From Flavobacteriales bacterium (GTDB lineage Bacteria > Bacteroidota > Bacteroidia > Flavobacteriales > Flavobacteriaceae), in NCBI GenBank assembly GCA_003331305.1, contig QOQB01000005.1, positions 1 through 64,000 on the forward strand: a DNA stretch of 64,000 nt. The letters run 5' to 3'. Shown in pieces: positions 25,242 through 33,906 of this stretch (the stretch's first letter is position 1; every line of letters begins with the position of its first letter). A model generated the notes under the pieces. That model was not told the DNA's origin, ran no database searches, and was given only the letters and a program-made list of their open reading frames with translations. The position numbers were made by a program, and so were the translations under genes.

Positions 25242-25314
25242 TGACTTGGCTGGGGTTCGAACCCAGGACCCTCTCCTTAAAAGGGAGATGCTCTACCAGC
25301 TGAGCTACCAAGTC
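25242..25314 (-). tRNA. tRNA-Lys (anticodon UUU), copy 1
   Basis: Identical in sequence to the neighbouring tRNA-Lys, with anticodon UUU in loop UUUUAAG. It is the promoter-proximal gene of the tRNA-Lys/Lys/Leu cluster. Confidence 0.95.
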
Positions 25315-25328
25315 GGTTTTTGAAGCTG

Positions 25329-25359
25329 CAAATATAGGCGCATTTTGGCTATTATTCAA
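25329..25359 (-). promoter_or_regulatory. Promoter of the tRNA-Lys/Lys/Leu cluster, full consensus
   Basis: On the minus strand TTG (25357-25359), a 20-bp spacer, then TATATTTG (25329-25336) match TTG-N17-23-TAnnTTTG. The first tRNA-Lys begins 14 nt downstream of the -7 element. The divergent aroK -7 element TAAATTTG lies at 25374-25381. Confidence 0.75.
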
Positions 25360-25373
25360 AGTTTAAATTCCCC

Positions 25374-25381
25374 TAAATTTG
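25374..25381 (+). promoter_or_regulatory. Promoter -7 element of aroK
   Basis: TAAATTTG on the plus strand, 21 nt before the aroK ATG. The nearest TTG upstream is 26 bp away, somewhat longer than the usual spacer. Confidence 0.5.
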
Positions 25382-25402
25382 CAGTCAACTATTTCATTCT
25401 AA

Positions 25403-25951
25403 ATGCAAAACAATTATACAAATCCAAACCTTATCATTTTGATAGGCTATATGGGATCTGGAAAGTCCACAGTCGGGGTTGCCCTAGCTGAGCAACTTCA
25501 TGTCGATTTTAAAGATTTGGATGAGCAAATAGCAGCAGCATACAAGTGTTCTATTCCGCAATTATTTCAAAAAAAAGGAGCTAAAGAATTTAGACAAATA
25601 GAAAACAATATGCTATTAAAAGCGCTAAAAAACGATACCAAAAGAATACTTTCATTAGGAGGCGGAACACCCTGTTACCACAATAATATGGCTCTTATAA
25701 AAAAGGCGACGCCACATGTTTTTTATCTTGAAGCAACCCCTGCCTCATTAGCAGCGCGCTTGTTCCCCCAGCGCGTAAATCGGCCTTTAATTTCGCACGC
25801 TCAATCCGAAAGTGAATTGAAGGAATTTGTAGCAAAACATATATTTGAACGAAACTTTTTTTATCGTCAGGCAGCACAGAATATTTCCGTTGACAACAAA
25901 TCGGTTCAGGAAGTTGTGGATGCTATAGCAAGCACCACTAACCTAGAGTAG
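25403..25951 (+). CDS. aroK: Shikimate kinase
   Basis: Phosphorylates shikimate at O3 in the aromatic amino acid pathway. The 182-residue protein has Walker A LIGYMGSGKSTVGVALA near residue 13, the shikimate-binding FKDLDEQI with the DxD-like acid, and the LSLGGGTPCY glycine motif, followed by the RPLI lid region. It stands alone with its own promoter and overlaps the convergent phosphoribosyltransferase gene by 9 bp. Confidence 0.94.
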   Translation: MQNNYTNPNLIILIGYMGSGKSTVGVALAEQLHVDFKDLDEQIAAAYKCSIPQLFQKKGAKEFRQIENNMLLKALKNDTKRILSLGGGTPCYHNNMALIKKATPHVFYLEATPASLAARLFPQRVNRPLISHAQSESELKEFVAKHIFERNFFYRQAAQNISVDNKSVQEVVDAIASTTNLE

Positions 25952-26437
25952 GGAAGCTGTAAACGTGCCATTGGCAACTTCAACCACGACATTTTCGTTT
26001 ATTGAAGTGGAAAGGGATACACCCTTAAAGTCAGCCTTTACAGGAAATTTTTTATGGTTCCTATCAACCAAAACAGCTGTTTTACATTGTTTTAACGGAA
26101 CACTCAAAAAGTGACGTACGGCATAAATTAATGTTGTACCAGAGTGAAGTACGTCGTCCACAACGGTAACTGATTCGTTTGTGTAATCCTTTTCATTTAG
26201 CGACGTACGAATTGATTCAAGCGGATTTTTTTTGTCCATTGTGATTTGGCAACGCACTATTTTTTTAGTCGAAATTTGTTCTAAATAATACGAAATACGC
26301 TCCGCCACGGCATAACCATTTTTCATTATACCTGCCACTATTATGGTATCGTATGCACTGTTTGCCTCCAAAATTTGATAGGCAACACGCTCAAGTTTTT
26401 GTTCAATCTGCTCAGCAGTTAATATGGTTTCACGCAT
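25943..26437 (-). CDS. Phosphoribosyltransferase family protein (PyrR/Hpt-like)
   Basis: A 164-residue type I phosphoribosyltransferase. VTVVDDVLHSGTTL is the PRPP-binding loop, preceded by the flexible-loop region RTSLNEKDYTNE. PyrR and hypoxanthine phosphoribosyltransferases share this shape; substrate is not readable. The ATG at 26437 was chosen since the in-frame ATG at 26452 lies upstream of the -7 element TATTTTTG (26442-26449), which would place the promoter inside the gene. Confidence 0.85.
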   Translation of the reverse strand: MRETILTAEQIEQKLERVAYQILEANSAYDTIIVAGIMKNGYAVAERISYYLEQISTKKIVRCQITMDKKNPLESIRTSLNEKDYTNESVTVVDDVLHSGTTLIYAVRHFLSVPLKQCKTAVLVDRNHKKFPVKADFKGVSLSTSINENVVVEVANGTFTASLL

Positions 26438-26441
26438 ATCA

Positions 26442-26449
26442 CAAAAATA
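26442..26449 (-). promoter_or_regulatory. Promoter -7 element of the phosphoribosyltransferase gene
   Basis: TATTTTTG on the minus strand ends 4 nt before the ATG at 26437, so the transcript should be leaderless or nearly so. It also decides between two possible start codons. Confidence 0.5.
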
Positions 26450-26460
26450 CACATTATCTG

Positions 26461-26832
26461 TTAGGCATCCTCATCAAAAAAATCATCAAGCTCTCTTCGG
26501 TCTTTCTTACTTGGCCTTCCAGCTCCTTTAACTCTTGAAAGGCGTTGCGTTTCAATTATAGCCTCGCGTTGGGCTTTTGTTTCTTCTGGAGTGATGTTTT
26601 TACAATATTCAGGGACTAATTTTGCCCCCACACGACTTTTGGGTAAGTCTAACACATACAACTCGGTAGTAAGTTGATTTTTGCGAATCGAAATCTTGTC
26701 AGAAGTGTATACTTCTCTAGACGGTTTTACATTTTGTCCATCAACTTGCACATAGCCTTTTTTGCAGGCAATGCTAGCGGCGTTCCTAGATTTAAAAAAG
26801 CGTACCGCCCAAAGATATTTGTCTATTCGCAT
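26461..26832 (-). CDS. S4-domain RNA-binding protein (HslR-like)
   Basis: A 123-residue protein with an N-terminal S4 RNA-binding domain: MRIDKYLWAVRFFKSRN and ACKKGYVQVDGQNVKPSREV match Hsp15/HslR, which binds stalled 50S subunits carrying nascent chains. The C-terminal tail is charged (RPSKKDRRELDDFFDEDA). The ATG at 26832 was chosen because it begins the conserved domain; a long in-frame extension upstream would overlap the divergent FKBP gene and lacks family similarity. Confidence 0.9.
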   Translation of the reverse strand: MRIDKYLWAVRFFKSRNAASIACKKGYVQVDGQNVKPSREVYTSDKISIRKNQLTTELYVLDLPKSRVGAKLVPEYCKNITPEETKAQREAIIETQRLSRVKGAGRPSKKDRRELDDFFDEDA

Positions 26833-26893
26833 ACTTTGTACTTTGAAGTGATAAAATCCATGAAAATTGTATCTTGCACCACAAATCTTATCG

Positions 26894-27781
26894 ATGAACA
26901 AGCTAACGTTTTTTTTAATAATTAGTGTACTATTAGCAGGATTTACATCATGCCAACCGGAACAGCGCGGATTTGCCACGCCTGTCCGCGATTATCAAGA
27001 CCAAAGAGCTGTAGATAGCGATTCGTTACGCACTTTTTTGGAAACTCGTTTTTATAATTACGAGGATTACCAAATGGCTGCAACAAACGAACATGTGGTA
27101 TTTACCATTGATACCATTAAAGGGGATAATGCCAGCAAGACTCCACTGATTGACCAAGTAAGTGAGATAACCTTACAGGTTAAAGATAACGATGATGTAT
27201 TCCACGACCATACGGCATATATCCTTCCGCTAAGAGAGGGCGCGGGCACCTCGCCAACTGTTGCAGACAGCATTTTTGTTACCTATAAAGGAATGTTGCT
27301 AAACTTATATGAATTTGATAGAAGCACCTCACCAATTTGGTTTGAATCCCTTAGCGTGGTGAAAGGTTTTCGTGCACTTATGCCATACATCAAAAAAGCA
27401 GCACCGCCAACTGTAAACGCAGATGGCACGTACTCTTTTGATGGATTTGGTTCTGCGGCGGTGTTTATGCCTTCCGCTTTGGGCTATTACAATCAGCTTG
27501 TTGGTGTGATTCCAGAATACTCTCCTCTAATTTTCGCTGTGGATTTGTATACATACAATACCACAGACCACGACGGCGATTCGGTACCTACGCACCTAGA
27601 AGATGTTGATGGCGATAGTTACTTCGATGATGATACGGATAATGATGGCATACCCAACTTTCGTGATGTAGATGATGATAATGATGGTGTTTTGACTCGA
27701 AACGAGTATGACACTAATGGAGACAGCATCCCAGACGATACTGACAATGATGGCACCCCTGATTATCTAGATAACGATTAA
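26894..27781 (+). CDS. FKBP-type peptidyl-prolyl isomerase lipoprotein with C-terminal calcium-repeat tail
   Basis: A 295-residue lipoprotein. The signal peptide NKLTFFLIISVLLAGFTSC gives a lipid-modified Cys20. The middle has FKBP blocks (DSIFVTYKGMLLNLYEFDRS, ALPYIKKA-like LMPYIKKA, and LGYYNQLVGVIPEYSPLIFA). The last 50 residues are thrombospondin type-3-like calcium repeats (DHDGDSV, DVDGDSYFDDD, DDDNDGV, DTDNDGTPDYLDND). It probably assists protein folding in the periplasm or at the cell surface. The ATG at 26894 was chosen to begin the signal peptide. Confidence 0.88.
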   Translation: MNKLTFFLIISVLLAGFTSCQPEQRGFATPVRDYQDQRAVDSDSLRTFLETRFYNYEDYQMAATNEHVVFTIDTIKGDNASKTPLIDQVSEITLQVKDNDDVFHDHTAYILPLREGAGTSPTVADSIFVTYKGMLLNLYEFDRSTSPIWFESLSVVKGFRALMPYIKKAAPPTVNADGTYSFDGFGSAAVFMPSALGYYNQLVGVIPEYSPLIFAVDLYTYNTTDHDGDSVPTHLEDVDGDSYFDDDTDNDGIPNFRDVDDDNDGVLTRNEYDTNGDSIPDDTDNDGTPDYLDND

Positions 27782-28737
27782 GCTTTTCTGGCTATAACAA
27801 CTTGTGTTTTTTGTACTATAGCTGCGGTGTTTAATCCGTATTTTTCCATTAATTGTGCTGGTGTGCCAGATTCACCAAACGTATCTTGCGTAGCAACAAA
27901 TTCCTGTGGAGCAGGGTGTTGAGTTGCTAAAACGCGAGCAATACTCTCTCCAAGCCCACCGAGGTAATTGTGTTCTTCACAGCTGACCACAGCGCCCGTT
28001 TTTTTAACAGATTGCAGAATCAATGCATCGTCAAGCGGCTTTATGGTGTGAATGTTAATCACTTCTGCACTAATGCCTTGTTCATGTAGAACTTTAGCCG
28101 CTTCTAGCGCTTCCCAAACCAAATGACCAGTCGCTACTAGTGTTACGTCAGTTCCTTCTTGTAACACAATTCCTTTTCCAATTTCAAAAGGAAGCTCGGA
28201 AGTGAAATTAGGGACGGCAGGTCGTCCAAAACGCAAATAAACCGGACCCTTGTACTCGGCAACAGCGTGTGTTGCTTTTCGTGTTTGCTCAAAATCACAG
28301 GTATTAATTACAGTCATCCCAGGAAGCATTTTCATTAGCCCAAGATCCTCTAAAATTTGATGAGTCGCTCCGTCCTCGCCCAATGTAATACCTGCATGTG
28401 ATGCACATATTTTTACGTTTTTATGCGAGTATGCAATCGACTGCCGTATTTGGTCATACACGCGTCCTGTAGAGAAGTTGGCAAAAGTTCCCGTAAAAGG
28501 AATTTTACCACCAATAGTCATACCTGCGGCAATTCCCATCATGTTGGCTTCGGCAATTCCAATTTGAAAAAAGCGTTCGGGATGCGCGTCTTTAAAAGCA
28601 TTCATTTTAAGCGATCCTGTTAAATCGGCACACAAGGCAACCACCTCAGGATTCTTGTCCCCCAATTCGGCAAGTCCAACACCAAATCCAGAGCGCGTAT
28701 CAATTTTTTCTGTAAACGTATATTCTTTTAATCCCAT
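27778..28737 (-). CDS. Transketolase, C-terminal (pyrimidine-binding) subunit
   Basis: A 319-residue protein equal to the second half of transketolase: the pyrimidine-binding domain (RSGFGVGLAELGDKNPEVVALCADLTGS onward in two parts, and AEANMMGIAAGMTIGG) and the C-terminal domain (CEEHNYLGGLGESIARVL). With the N-terminal subunit it makes a split transketolase, a form common in Bacteroidota and related to DXP synthase-like proteins. It starts 1 nt after the partner's stop codon, and its end overlaps the FKBP gene by 4 nt. Confidence 0.92.
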   Translation of the reverse strand: MGLKEYTFTEKIDTRSGFGVGLAELGDKNPEVVALCADLTGSLKMNAFKDAHPERFFQIGIAEANMMGIAAGMTIGGKIPFTGTFANFSTGRVYDQIRQSIAYSHKNVKICASHAGITLGEDGATHQILEDLGLMKMLPGMTVINTCDFEQTRKATHAVAEYKGPVYLRFGRPAVPNFTSELPFEIGKGIVLQEGTDVTLVATGHLVWEALEAAKVLHEQGISAEVINIHTIKPLDDALILQSVKKTGAVVSCEEHNYLGGLGESIARVLATQHPAPQEFVATQDTFGESGTPAQLMEKYGLNTAAIVQKTQVVIARKA

Positions 28738-28738
28738 C

Positions 28739-29584
28739 TTAATAATCCCCTAAAGTTTCTTCGTTTTGTGCTAGTCCTGTAGCTAATTGTTCATCATTTG
28801 GTGCCTTGCCGTGCCATGCATGGGTGTGCATCATAAAATCAACACCATTCCCCATAACAGTATGCAACAGAACAGCCACGGGTTTTTGCTTTCCACTAGC
28901 GGCTTTTGCTGCCTCCATACCTTTAACAACGGATTCAAGTTCATTCCCTTTTTCCACTTCAATAACAACCCAACCAAATGTTTCAAGTTTTGGGCGTAAG
29001 TCGCCTAAGGGTAGTACATCATCTGTACTTCCATCAATTTGCTGCTTGTTATAGTCAATGGTAGAAATAAGATTATCGATGCCTTTGGCACCCGCGTACA
29101 AAATGGCTTCCCAGTTTTGTCCTTCTTGTAATTCGCCATCTCCGTGGAGGCTATACACCAAATGTGAATCACCGTTTAATTTTTTTGCTTCTGCAGCGCC
29201 AATCGCAACTGACATGCCCTGACCAAGTGAACCTGAAGCAATACGGACGCCAGGAAGACCCTCGTGCGTAGTAGGGTGTCCTTGCAATCTTGAATCTAAT
29301 TTTCTGAATGTAGCAAGCTCAGAAACATCGAAGAAGCCGCTTCGCGCTAGCGTGCTGTAAAAAACGGGAGATATGTGTCCGTTTGATAAAAAGAAAAGGT
29401 CTTCGTTTTTCCCATCCATATCAAAATCTGTGGAATATTCCATCATATGATTGTAAAGGGTAACAAAAAACTCGACACAGCCCAAAGAACCGCCAGGGTG
29501 ACCTGAATTTACTTGATGGACCATACGCAAAATGTCGCGACGGACTTGCGGTACAAGGTGTTGGAGCGTCTCTAATGATGCCAT
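28739..29584 (-). CDS. Transketolase, N-terminal (thiamine diphosphate) subunit
   Basis: A 281-residue protein equal to the first half of transketolase: MVHQVNSGHPGGSLGC at residue 23, RLQGHPTTHEGLPGVRIASG and the thiamine-binding SLHGDGELQEGQNWEAILY with GDG...N. It acts with the adjacent C-terminal subunit in the pentose phosphate pathway. The ATG at 29584 was chosen; the in-frame ATG at 29626 lies upstream of the -7 element TATTTTTG (29600-29607). Confidence 0.92.
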   Translation of the reverse strand: MASLETLQHLVPQVRRDILRMVHQVNSGHPGGSLGCVEFFVTLYNHMMEYSTDFDMDGKNEDLFFLSNGHISPVFYSTLARSGFFDVSELATFRKLDSRLQGHPTTHEGLPGVRIASGSLGQGMSVAIGAAEAKKLNGDSHLVYSLHGDGELQEGQNWEAILYAGAKGIDNLISTIDYNKQQIDGSTDDVLPLGDLRPKLETFGWVVIEVEKGNELESVVKGMEAAKAASGKQKPVAVLLHTVMGNGVDFMMHTHAWHGKAPNDEQLATGLAQNEETLGDY

Positions 29585-29599
29585 TGAAATAATTTTGCA

Positions 29600-29607
29600 C
29601 AAAAATA
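29600..29607 (-). promoter_or_regulatory. Promoter -7 element of the transketolase pair
   Basis: TATTTTTG on the minus strand, 15 nt before the transketolase N-subunit start. Just upstream, GATTGC (29611-29616) and GCAATC (29623-29628) form a short inverted repeat that covers the place of the -33 element. Confidence 0.5.
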
Positions 29608-29698
29608 TATGATTGCCCCCAAGCAATCATTATAAAATCAAATTATTTACAAACCAATATCCAAAAAATTGTTTTAAACCTAACCGCAAAGGGTTGCG

Positions 29699-29706
29699 TA
29701 TATTTG
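29699..29706 (+). promoter_or_regulatory. Promoter -7 element of tgt
   Basis: TATATTTG ends 4 nt before the GTG start of tgt, predicting a leaderless transcript. A TTG at 29669-29671 is 27 bp upstream, longer than usual. Confidence 0.5.
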
Positions 29707-29710
29707 GCAT

Positions 29711-30841
29711 GTGAAGTTTTCATTAGAAAAAACAGATTTAGGCTCAAAGGCTAGGGCAGGGACACTAACCACGGATCATGGAATCATTGAGACCCCCATT
29801 TTTATGCCCGTTGGTACGGCTGCTACCGTAAAAGGGGTACATCAACAGGACTTGGCGCAAGATGTAAATCCCGACATCATTTTAGCCAATACCTACCATT
29901 TATACTTGCGCCCCACAACCGCTATTTTGGAGCAAGCAGGGGGTATTCACGCGTTTATGCATTGGGACAGGCCCGTGCTTACAGATAGTGGAGGGTATCA
30001 GGTGTATTCATTGTCGGATAACAGAAAAATTACAGAAAAAGGCGTAACGTTTAAATCGCATATAGACGGTTCAAAGCATGTCTTTACACCCGAATATGCG
30101 ATTGATATTCAGCGTACTATAGGAGCAGATATCATCATGGCATTTGACGAGTGTACGCCCTATCCTTGCCCGTACGACTATGCCAAAAATTCGATGCATT
30201 TGACACACCGTTGGCTGGTGCGATGTCAAGAGCATTTTTCCAACACCGAACCCAAATACGGCTACCAACAAACCCTTTTCCCCATAGTGCAGGGTAGTGT
30301 TTACACGGACTTACGGGAGCAATCTGCTGAATTTATTACCAACACTAATGCTCCGGGAAATGCCATTGGTGGCTTGTCGGTAGGGGAGCCTGCAGAAGAA
30401 ATGTATGCAATGGCTGATGTCGTTTGTGGCATTTTACCACTCGATAAGCCGCGTTATCTTATGGGAGTGGGAACGCCTATAAACATTTTAGAAAATATTG
30501 CCTTGGGTGTAGATATGTTTGACTGTGTCATGCCATCGCGAAACGCACGAAACGGTATGCTTTTTACTTCTGAAGGCACCATAAATATCAAAAATAAAAA
30601 ATGGGAAAATGACTTTTCTCCCATCGACACCAATGGAGCAAGCTTTGTAGACACGGCTTACAGCAAAGCGTATTTGCGCCATCTATTTGCCGCTAACGAA
30701 CTGCTTGGAAAACAGCTAGCTACCCTACATAATTTGTCTTTTTATTTGTGGTTGGTTCGCGAAGCGAGAAAACATATTTTAGCAGGTGATTTTGTGTCAT
30801 GGAAAAATACCATGGTGCGCCAAATGGACAAGCGATTGTAA
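29711..30841 (+). CDS. tgt: tRNA-guanine transglycosylase
   Basis: Exchanges guanine for preQ1 at position 34 of GUN-decoding tRNAs (queuosine pathway). The 376-residue enzyme has FMPVGTAATVKG, LTDSGGYQVYSLS with the catalytic Asp, and YLMGVGTPINILENIALGVD followed by DCVMPSRNARNG. The bacterial zinc site is incomplete by eye: the usual CxCxxC loop near residue 300 is replaced by NIKNKKWENDFSPID, a form often seen in Bacteroidota. The start is GTG at 29711 (an ATG two bases before is followed at once by TGA). lptG follows after 2 nt. Confidence 0.94.
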   Translation: MKFSLEKTDLGSKARAGTLTTDHGIIETPIFMPVGTAATVKGVHQQDLAQDVNPDIILANTYHLYLRPTTAILEQAGGIHAFMHWDRPVLTDSGGYQVYSLSDNRKITEKGVTFKSHIDGSKHVFTPEYAIDIQRTIGADIIMAFDECTPYPCPYDYAKNSMHLTHRWLVRCQEHFSNTEPKYGYQQTLFPIVQGSVYTDLREQSAEFITNTNAPGNAIGGLSVGEPAEEMYAMADVVCGILPLDKPRYLMGVGTPINILENIALGVDMFDCVMPSRNARNGMLFTSEGTINIKNKKWENDFSPIDTNGASFVDTAYSKAYLRHLFAANELLGKQLATLHNLSFYLWLVREARKHILAGDFVSWKNTMVRQMDKRL

Positions 30842-30843
30842 GC

Positions 30844-31920
30844 ATGAAACTACTAGACCGCTACATCATACGTAAATACTTAAGCACTTTTGTTGTCATG
30901 CTGGGAATGTTTATTCCCATTAGCGTGCTGGTGGATTTATCTCAGAAAATTGACAAATTCAAGCAATACGAGCTCACACAGTCTGAAATATTATCGCATT
31001 ATTACGATTTTGTTTGGGTATTTGGCTATATGCTTTTTCCCATATTTTTGTTTTTATCTGTGATTTGGTTTACTTCAAAATTGGCCAGTAATACCGAAGT
31101 CATTGCCATTCTTTCCTCAGGGGTTTCGTTTTACCGCTATCTGCGCCCCTTTGTAATTGCAGCCACTTTTATTGCTTTGTTGGCTTTTGGTGCGAGTATG
31201 TTCTGGGTGCCCAATGCCAGTGAGCGGTACAATGACTTTGAGTATACCTACATCAATAAAAATCAAAAAGTTCGGCTTACAGAAAACATATACAAACAGT
31301 TGAGTGAAAACGATTTTGTCTATATGAGTAATTACAATGCCAATAGAAAAATCGGATATAACTTCACATGGGAGCACTTTGAAGGCGATGAATTGCAATA
31401 CAAAATCAAAGCACAAAATATCCGATGGGTAGAGAAAGATAGCCTTCACAGGTTAACGAAGTACTTTCAGCGCAGCATACTAAACGACGAAGAATTTATT
31501 CGAAATGAATCTCGTTTGGATACCCTATTTAATTTTGATCTAGACGAATTGGTACCTGTTACCTACAAAGCGCAAACCCTTAACTTTTTTGAGCTAAACG
31601 ATTATATCAAAGTAGAACGGGAAAACGGAAGCCCGCTTATTAACCATCACTTACTTGTGCGTCACAAACGGTGGGCTATTCCAATTTCAGCCTTTATTTT
31701 AACGCTTATTGCCGTTGCTGTGGCTTCTTTCAAAAAACGAGGAGGTATGGGAGTCAATCTCGCCATGGGGATTATATTGGCATTCCTATATATTTTTTTC
31801 GACAAGATTTTTGAGGTGATGGTAGAAAAATCAAATTTCACACCCTGGATAGCTGCATGGACACCAAACACACTATTTGCCATCTTATCTATTTATTTAC
31901 TTCGCTATGCAAAAAGATAA
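30844..31920 (+). CDS. LptG/LptF-family permease (YjgP/YjgQ)
   Basis: A 358-residue inner-membrane protein of the LPS transport ABC complex. Three hydrophobic helices near the N-terminus (YLSTFVVMLGMFIPISVLV, a second at about 50-75, a third at about 95-118), a periplasmic beta-jellyroll middle (130-275), then three C-terminal helices. LDRYIIRKYLSTF at residues 3-15 is the typical start of this family. The ATG at 30844 is used since an upstream in-frame ATG at 30799 lies inside tgt. It overlaps the EamA gene by 14 bp. Confidence 0.9.
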   Translation: MKLLDRYIIRKYLSTFVVMLGMFIPISVLVDLSQKIDKFKQYELTQSEILSHYYDFVWVFGYMLFPIFLFLSVIWFTSKLASNTEVIAILSSGVSFYRYLRPFVIAATFIALLAFGASMFWVPNASERYNDFEYTYINKNQKVRLTENIYKQLSENDFVYMSNYNANRKIGYNFTWEHFEGDELQYKIKAQNIRWVEKDSLHRLTKYFQRSILNDEEFIRNESRLDTLFNFDLDELVPVTYKAQTLNFFELNDYIKVERENGSPLINHHLLVRHKRWAIPISAFILTLIAVAVASFKKRGGMGVNLAMGIILAFLYIFFDKIFEVMVEKSNFTPWIAAWTPNTLFAILSIYLLRYAKR

Positions 31921-32818
31921 GCTGCTAAGTACATTACACTTTCATTTCATAGTCATTATTTTTGGATTCACAGCGGTGTTGGGTGCGCTTATTAGCATAT
32001 CAGCCATTCCGTTGGTATGGTATCGCATGACACTTGCAACGCTAGGCTTAGGGCTGGTATTGTGGTTGCGTAATCATTCGTTTCGCGTATCCAAAACTAT
32101 TGCTTGGGTAGCTGTGGCTAGCGGGGTTCTCATAGCATTTCACTGGATTACATTTTTCGGTGCGGTTAAGGTTTCGAATGTGTCTGTAACACTATCGGTA
32201 TTATCTTCAGGTGCTTTTTTGACATCGCTTCTTGAGCCTATATTTTACAAACGTAAAGTAATTGGTTACGAAGTGCTTTTTGGATTGCTGGTTGTTGTTG
32301 GATTAGTCTTGGTATTGGGAACCGACTCAACCCACATAAAGGGGTTTTTGTACGCTGGGATTTCAACGGTTTTGGCTGTTGTATTTACGCTGCTTAATGG
32401 TAAACATGTAACTAAAACCAATCCGTATATATTATCATTTTACGAGCTTTTGGTAGGGGCACTTGTGGTAACCATTCTTTTGGCTTGGCAAGGCGCTTTT
32501 GTGCCGTCGTTTTTTGTTCTTTCATCAGAAGATATACGCTGGTTGGCCTTACTAGCTTTTGTCTGTACTTCTTACGCTTTTGTGGTTTCTATTGTGGTTA
32601 TGCGTCACCTATCCCCTTACTCCATCATGCTTGGCATCAATATGGAGCCTGTTTATGGTATTGCTTTAGCGTATGTCATCTTTGGTGAAAAAGAAGCCAT
32701 GGCTCCTTCATTTTATATCGGAGTAGGGTGTATTCTTACTGCCGTAGTAGCAAATGGAGTTCTTAAACTAAGGCGCACAAAAAAATCAAAACAAATAGGC
32801 GCTCAGATATCAAAATAA
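31907..32818 (+). CDS. EamA-family (DMT) permease
   Basis: A 303-residue membrane protein with ten predicted helices in two EamA repeats, each of five; [20 protein letters not shown] starts the second repeat, and [20 protein letters not shown] is the typical end of repeat two. Drug/metabolite transporters of this type export amino acids or other small molecules, and no substrate can be assigned. It starts inside the end of lptG (14-bp overlap), suggesting co-transcription with tgt and lptG. Confidence 0.88.
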   Translation: MQKDKLLSTLHFHFIVIIFGFTAVLGALISISAIPLVWYRMTLATLGLGLVLWLRNHSFRVSKTIAWVAVASGVLIAFHWITFFGAVKVSNVSVTLSVLSSGAFLTSLLEPIFYKRKVIGYEVLFGLLVVVGLVLVLGTDSTHIKGFLYAGISTVLAVVFTLLNGKHVTKTNPYILSFYELLVGALVVTILLAWQGAFVPSFFVLSSEDIRWLALLAFVCTSYAFVVSIVVMRHLSPYSIMLGINMEPVYGIALAYVIFGEKEAMAPSFYIGVGCILTAVVANGVLKLRRTKKSKQIGAQISK

Positions 32819-32819
32819 G

Positions 32820-32827
32820 TATATTTG
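32820..32827 (+). promoter_or_regulatory. Promoter -7 element of accA
   Basis: TATATTTG begins 1 bp after the EamA stop codon and lies 20 nt before the accA ATG at 32848, indicating that accA has its own promoter. Confidence 0.5.
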
Positions 32828-32847
32828 TTTTGCATAACAACCAGACT

Positions 32848-33801
32848 ATGGAGTATTTGGACTTTGAACAACCCATTAAAGAGTTAGAAGATCAACTGCA
32901 AAAATGCCAATTAATTGGCGATAAAAGTGCTGTTGACGTTACCGATACCTGTGCTAAGATTACAGAGCGCCTTGTGGATTTAAAAAAGGATATCTACAGT
33001 AACCTTACCGCTTGGCAGCGCGTACAGGTGTCACGCCATCCCTCTAGACCGTATACTTTAGATTACATAAACGCTCTAACTAAAGGTAGTTTCTTGGAAC
33101 TACACGGAGACAGAACGGTAAAGGACGATAAGGCCATGATTGGCGGGTTGGGAAAAATTGGCGATCAAAGTTTTATGTTTATCGGTCAGCAAAAAGGTTA
33201 CAACACTAAAACCCGTCAATACCGAAACTTTGGTATGGCAAACCCTGAGGGCTATCGAAAGGCATTACGACTGATGAAATCAGCAGAAAAATTTGATGTT
33301 CCTGTTGTTTGTTTTGTAGACACTCCTGGTGCCTATCCTGGTTTGGAAGCGGAAGAACGCGGCCAAGGCGAAGCCATTGCGCGTAATATTTTAGAAATGT
33401 CCCGACTCAAAGTGCCGATTATTGTCGTCATTATTGGCGAGGGCGCATCTGGTGGAGCACTTGGAATAGGGGTAGGAGATCGAGTGTTTATGCTCGAGAA
33501 CACGTGGTATTCAGTCATTTCTCCCGAATCTTGCTCGTCTATTTTGTGGCGCAGTTGGGAATATAAAGAACAAGCTGCCGAGGCGTTAAAACTAACCGCA
33601 AAAGATATGAGGCGTCATAAATTGATTGACGCTATTGTTAAAGAACCTTTGGGTGGCGCACACACAGATAGAAATGCTATGTTTGAAACCGTCCGCAAAA
33701 CCATTTGCAATACTTTTATAGAGCTTAAATACAAGCCTGCAAATGAATTGGTACAAGAACGCATGGAAAAGTTCTTTGCCATGGGGGTTTATAATGAGTA
33801 A
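32848..33801 (+). CDS. accA: Acetyl-CoA carboxylase carboxyltransferase subunit alpha
   Basis: Alpha subunit of the carboxyltransferase that makes malonyl-CoA for fatty acid synthesis. The 317-residue protein begins [20 protein letters not shown], has the biotin/CoA-binding [20 protein letters not shown] region, and the conserved [17 protein letters not shown]. The ATG at 32848 was chosen because it gives the family's usual N-terminus; a TTG at 32830 is less likely. accD is not nearby. Confidence 0.95.
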   Translation: MEYLDFEQPIKELEDQLQKCQLIGDKSAVDVTDTCAKITERLVDLKKDIYSNLTAWQRVQVSRHPSRPYTLDYINALTKGSFLELHGDRTVKDDKAMIGGLGKIGDQSFMFIGQQKGYNTKTRQYRNFGMANPEGYRKALRLMKSAEKFDVPVVCFVDTPGAYPGLEAEERGQGEAIARNILEMSRLKVPIIVVIIGEGASGGALGIGVGDRVFMLENTWYSVISPESCSSILWRSWEYKEQAAEALKLTAKDMRRHKLIDAIVKEPLGGAHTDRNAMFETVRKTICNTFIELKYKPANELVQERMEKFFAMGVYNE

Positions 33802-33906
33802 TGTTTGACTTATGAACAGCATACCGCATTTTATTAACCGCTTTTCTGTTCGTTAGTTTTTGCGATTTCCCCATTTCATCTAACACAATTAATGTAGCTT
33901 AGTGTC

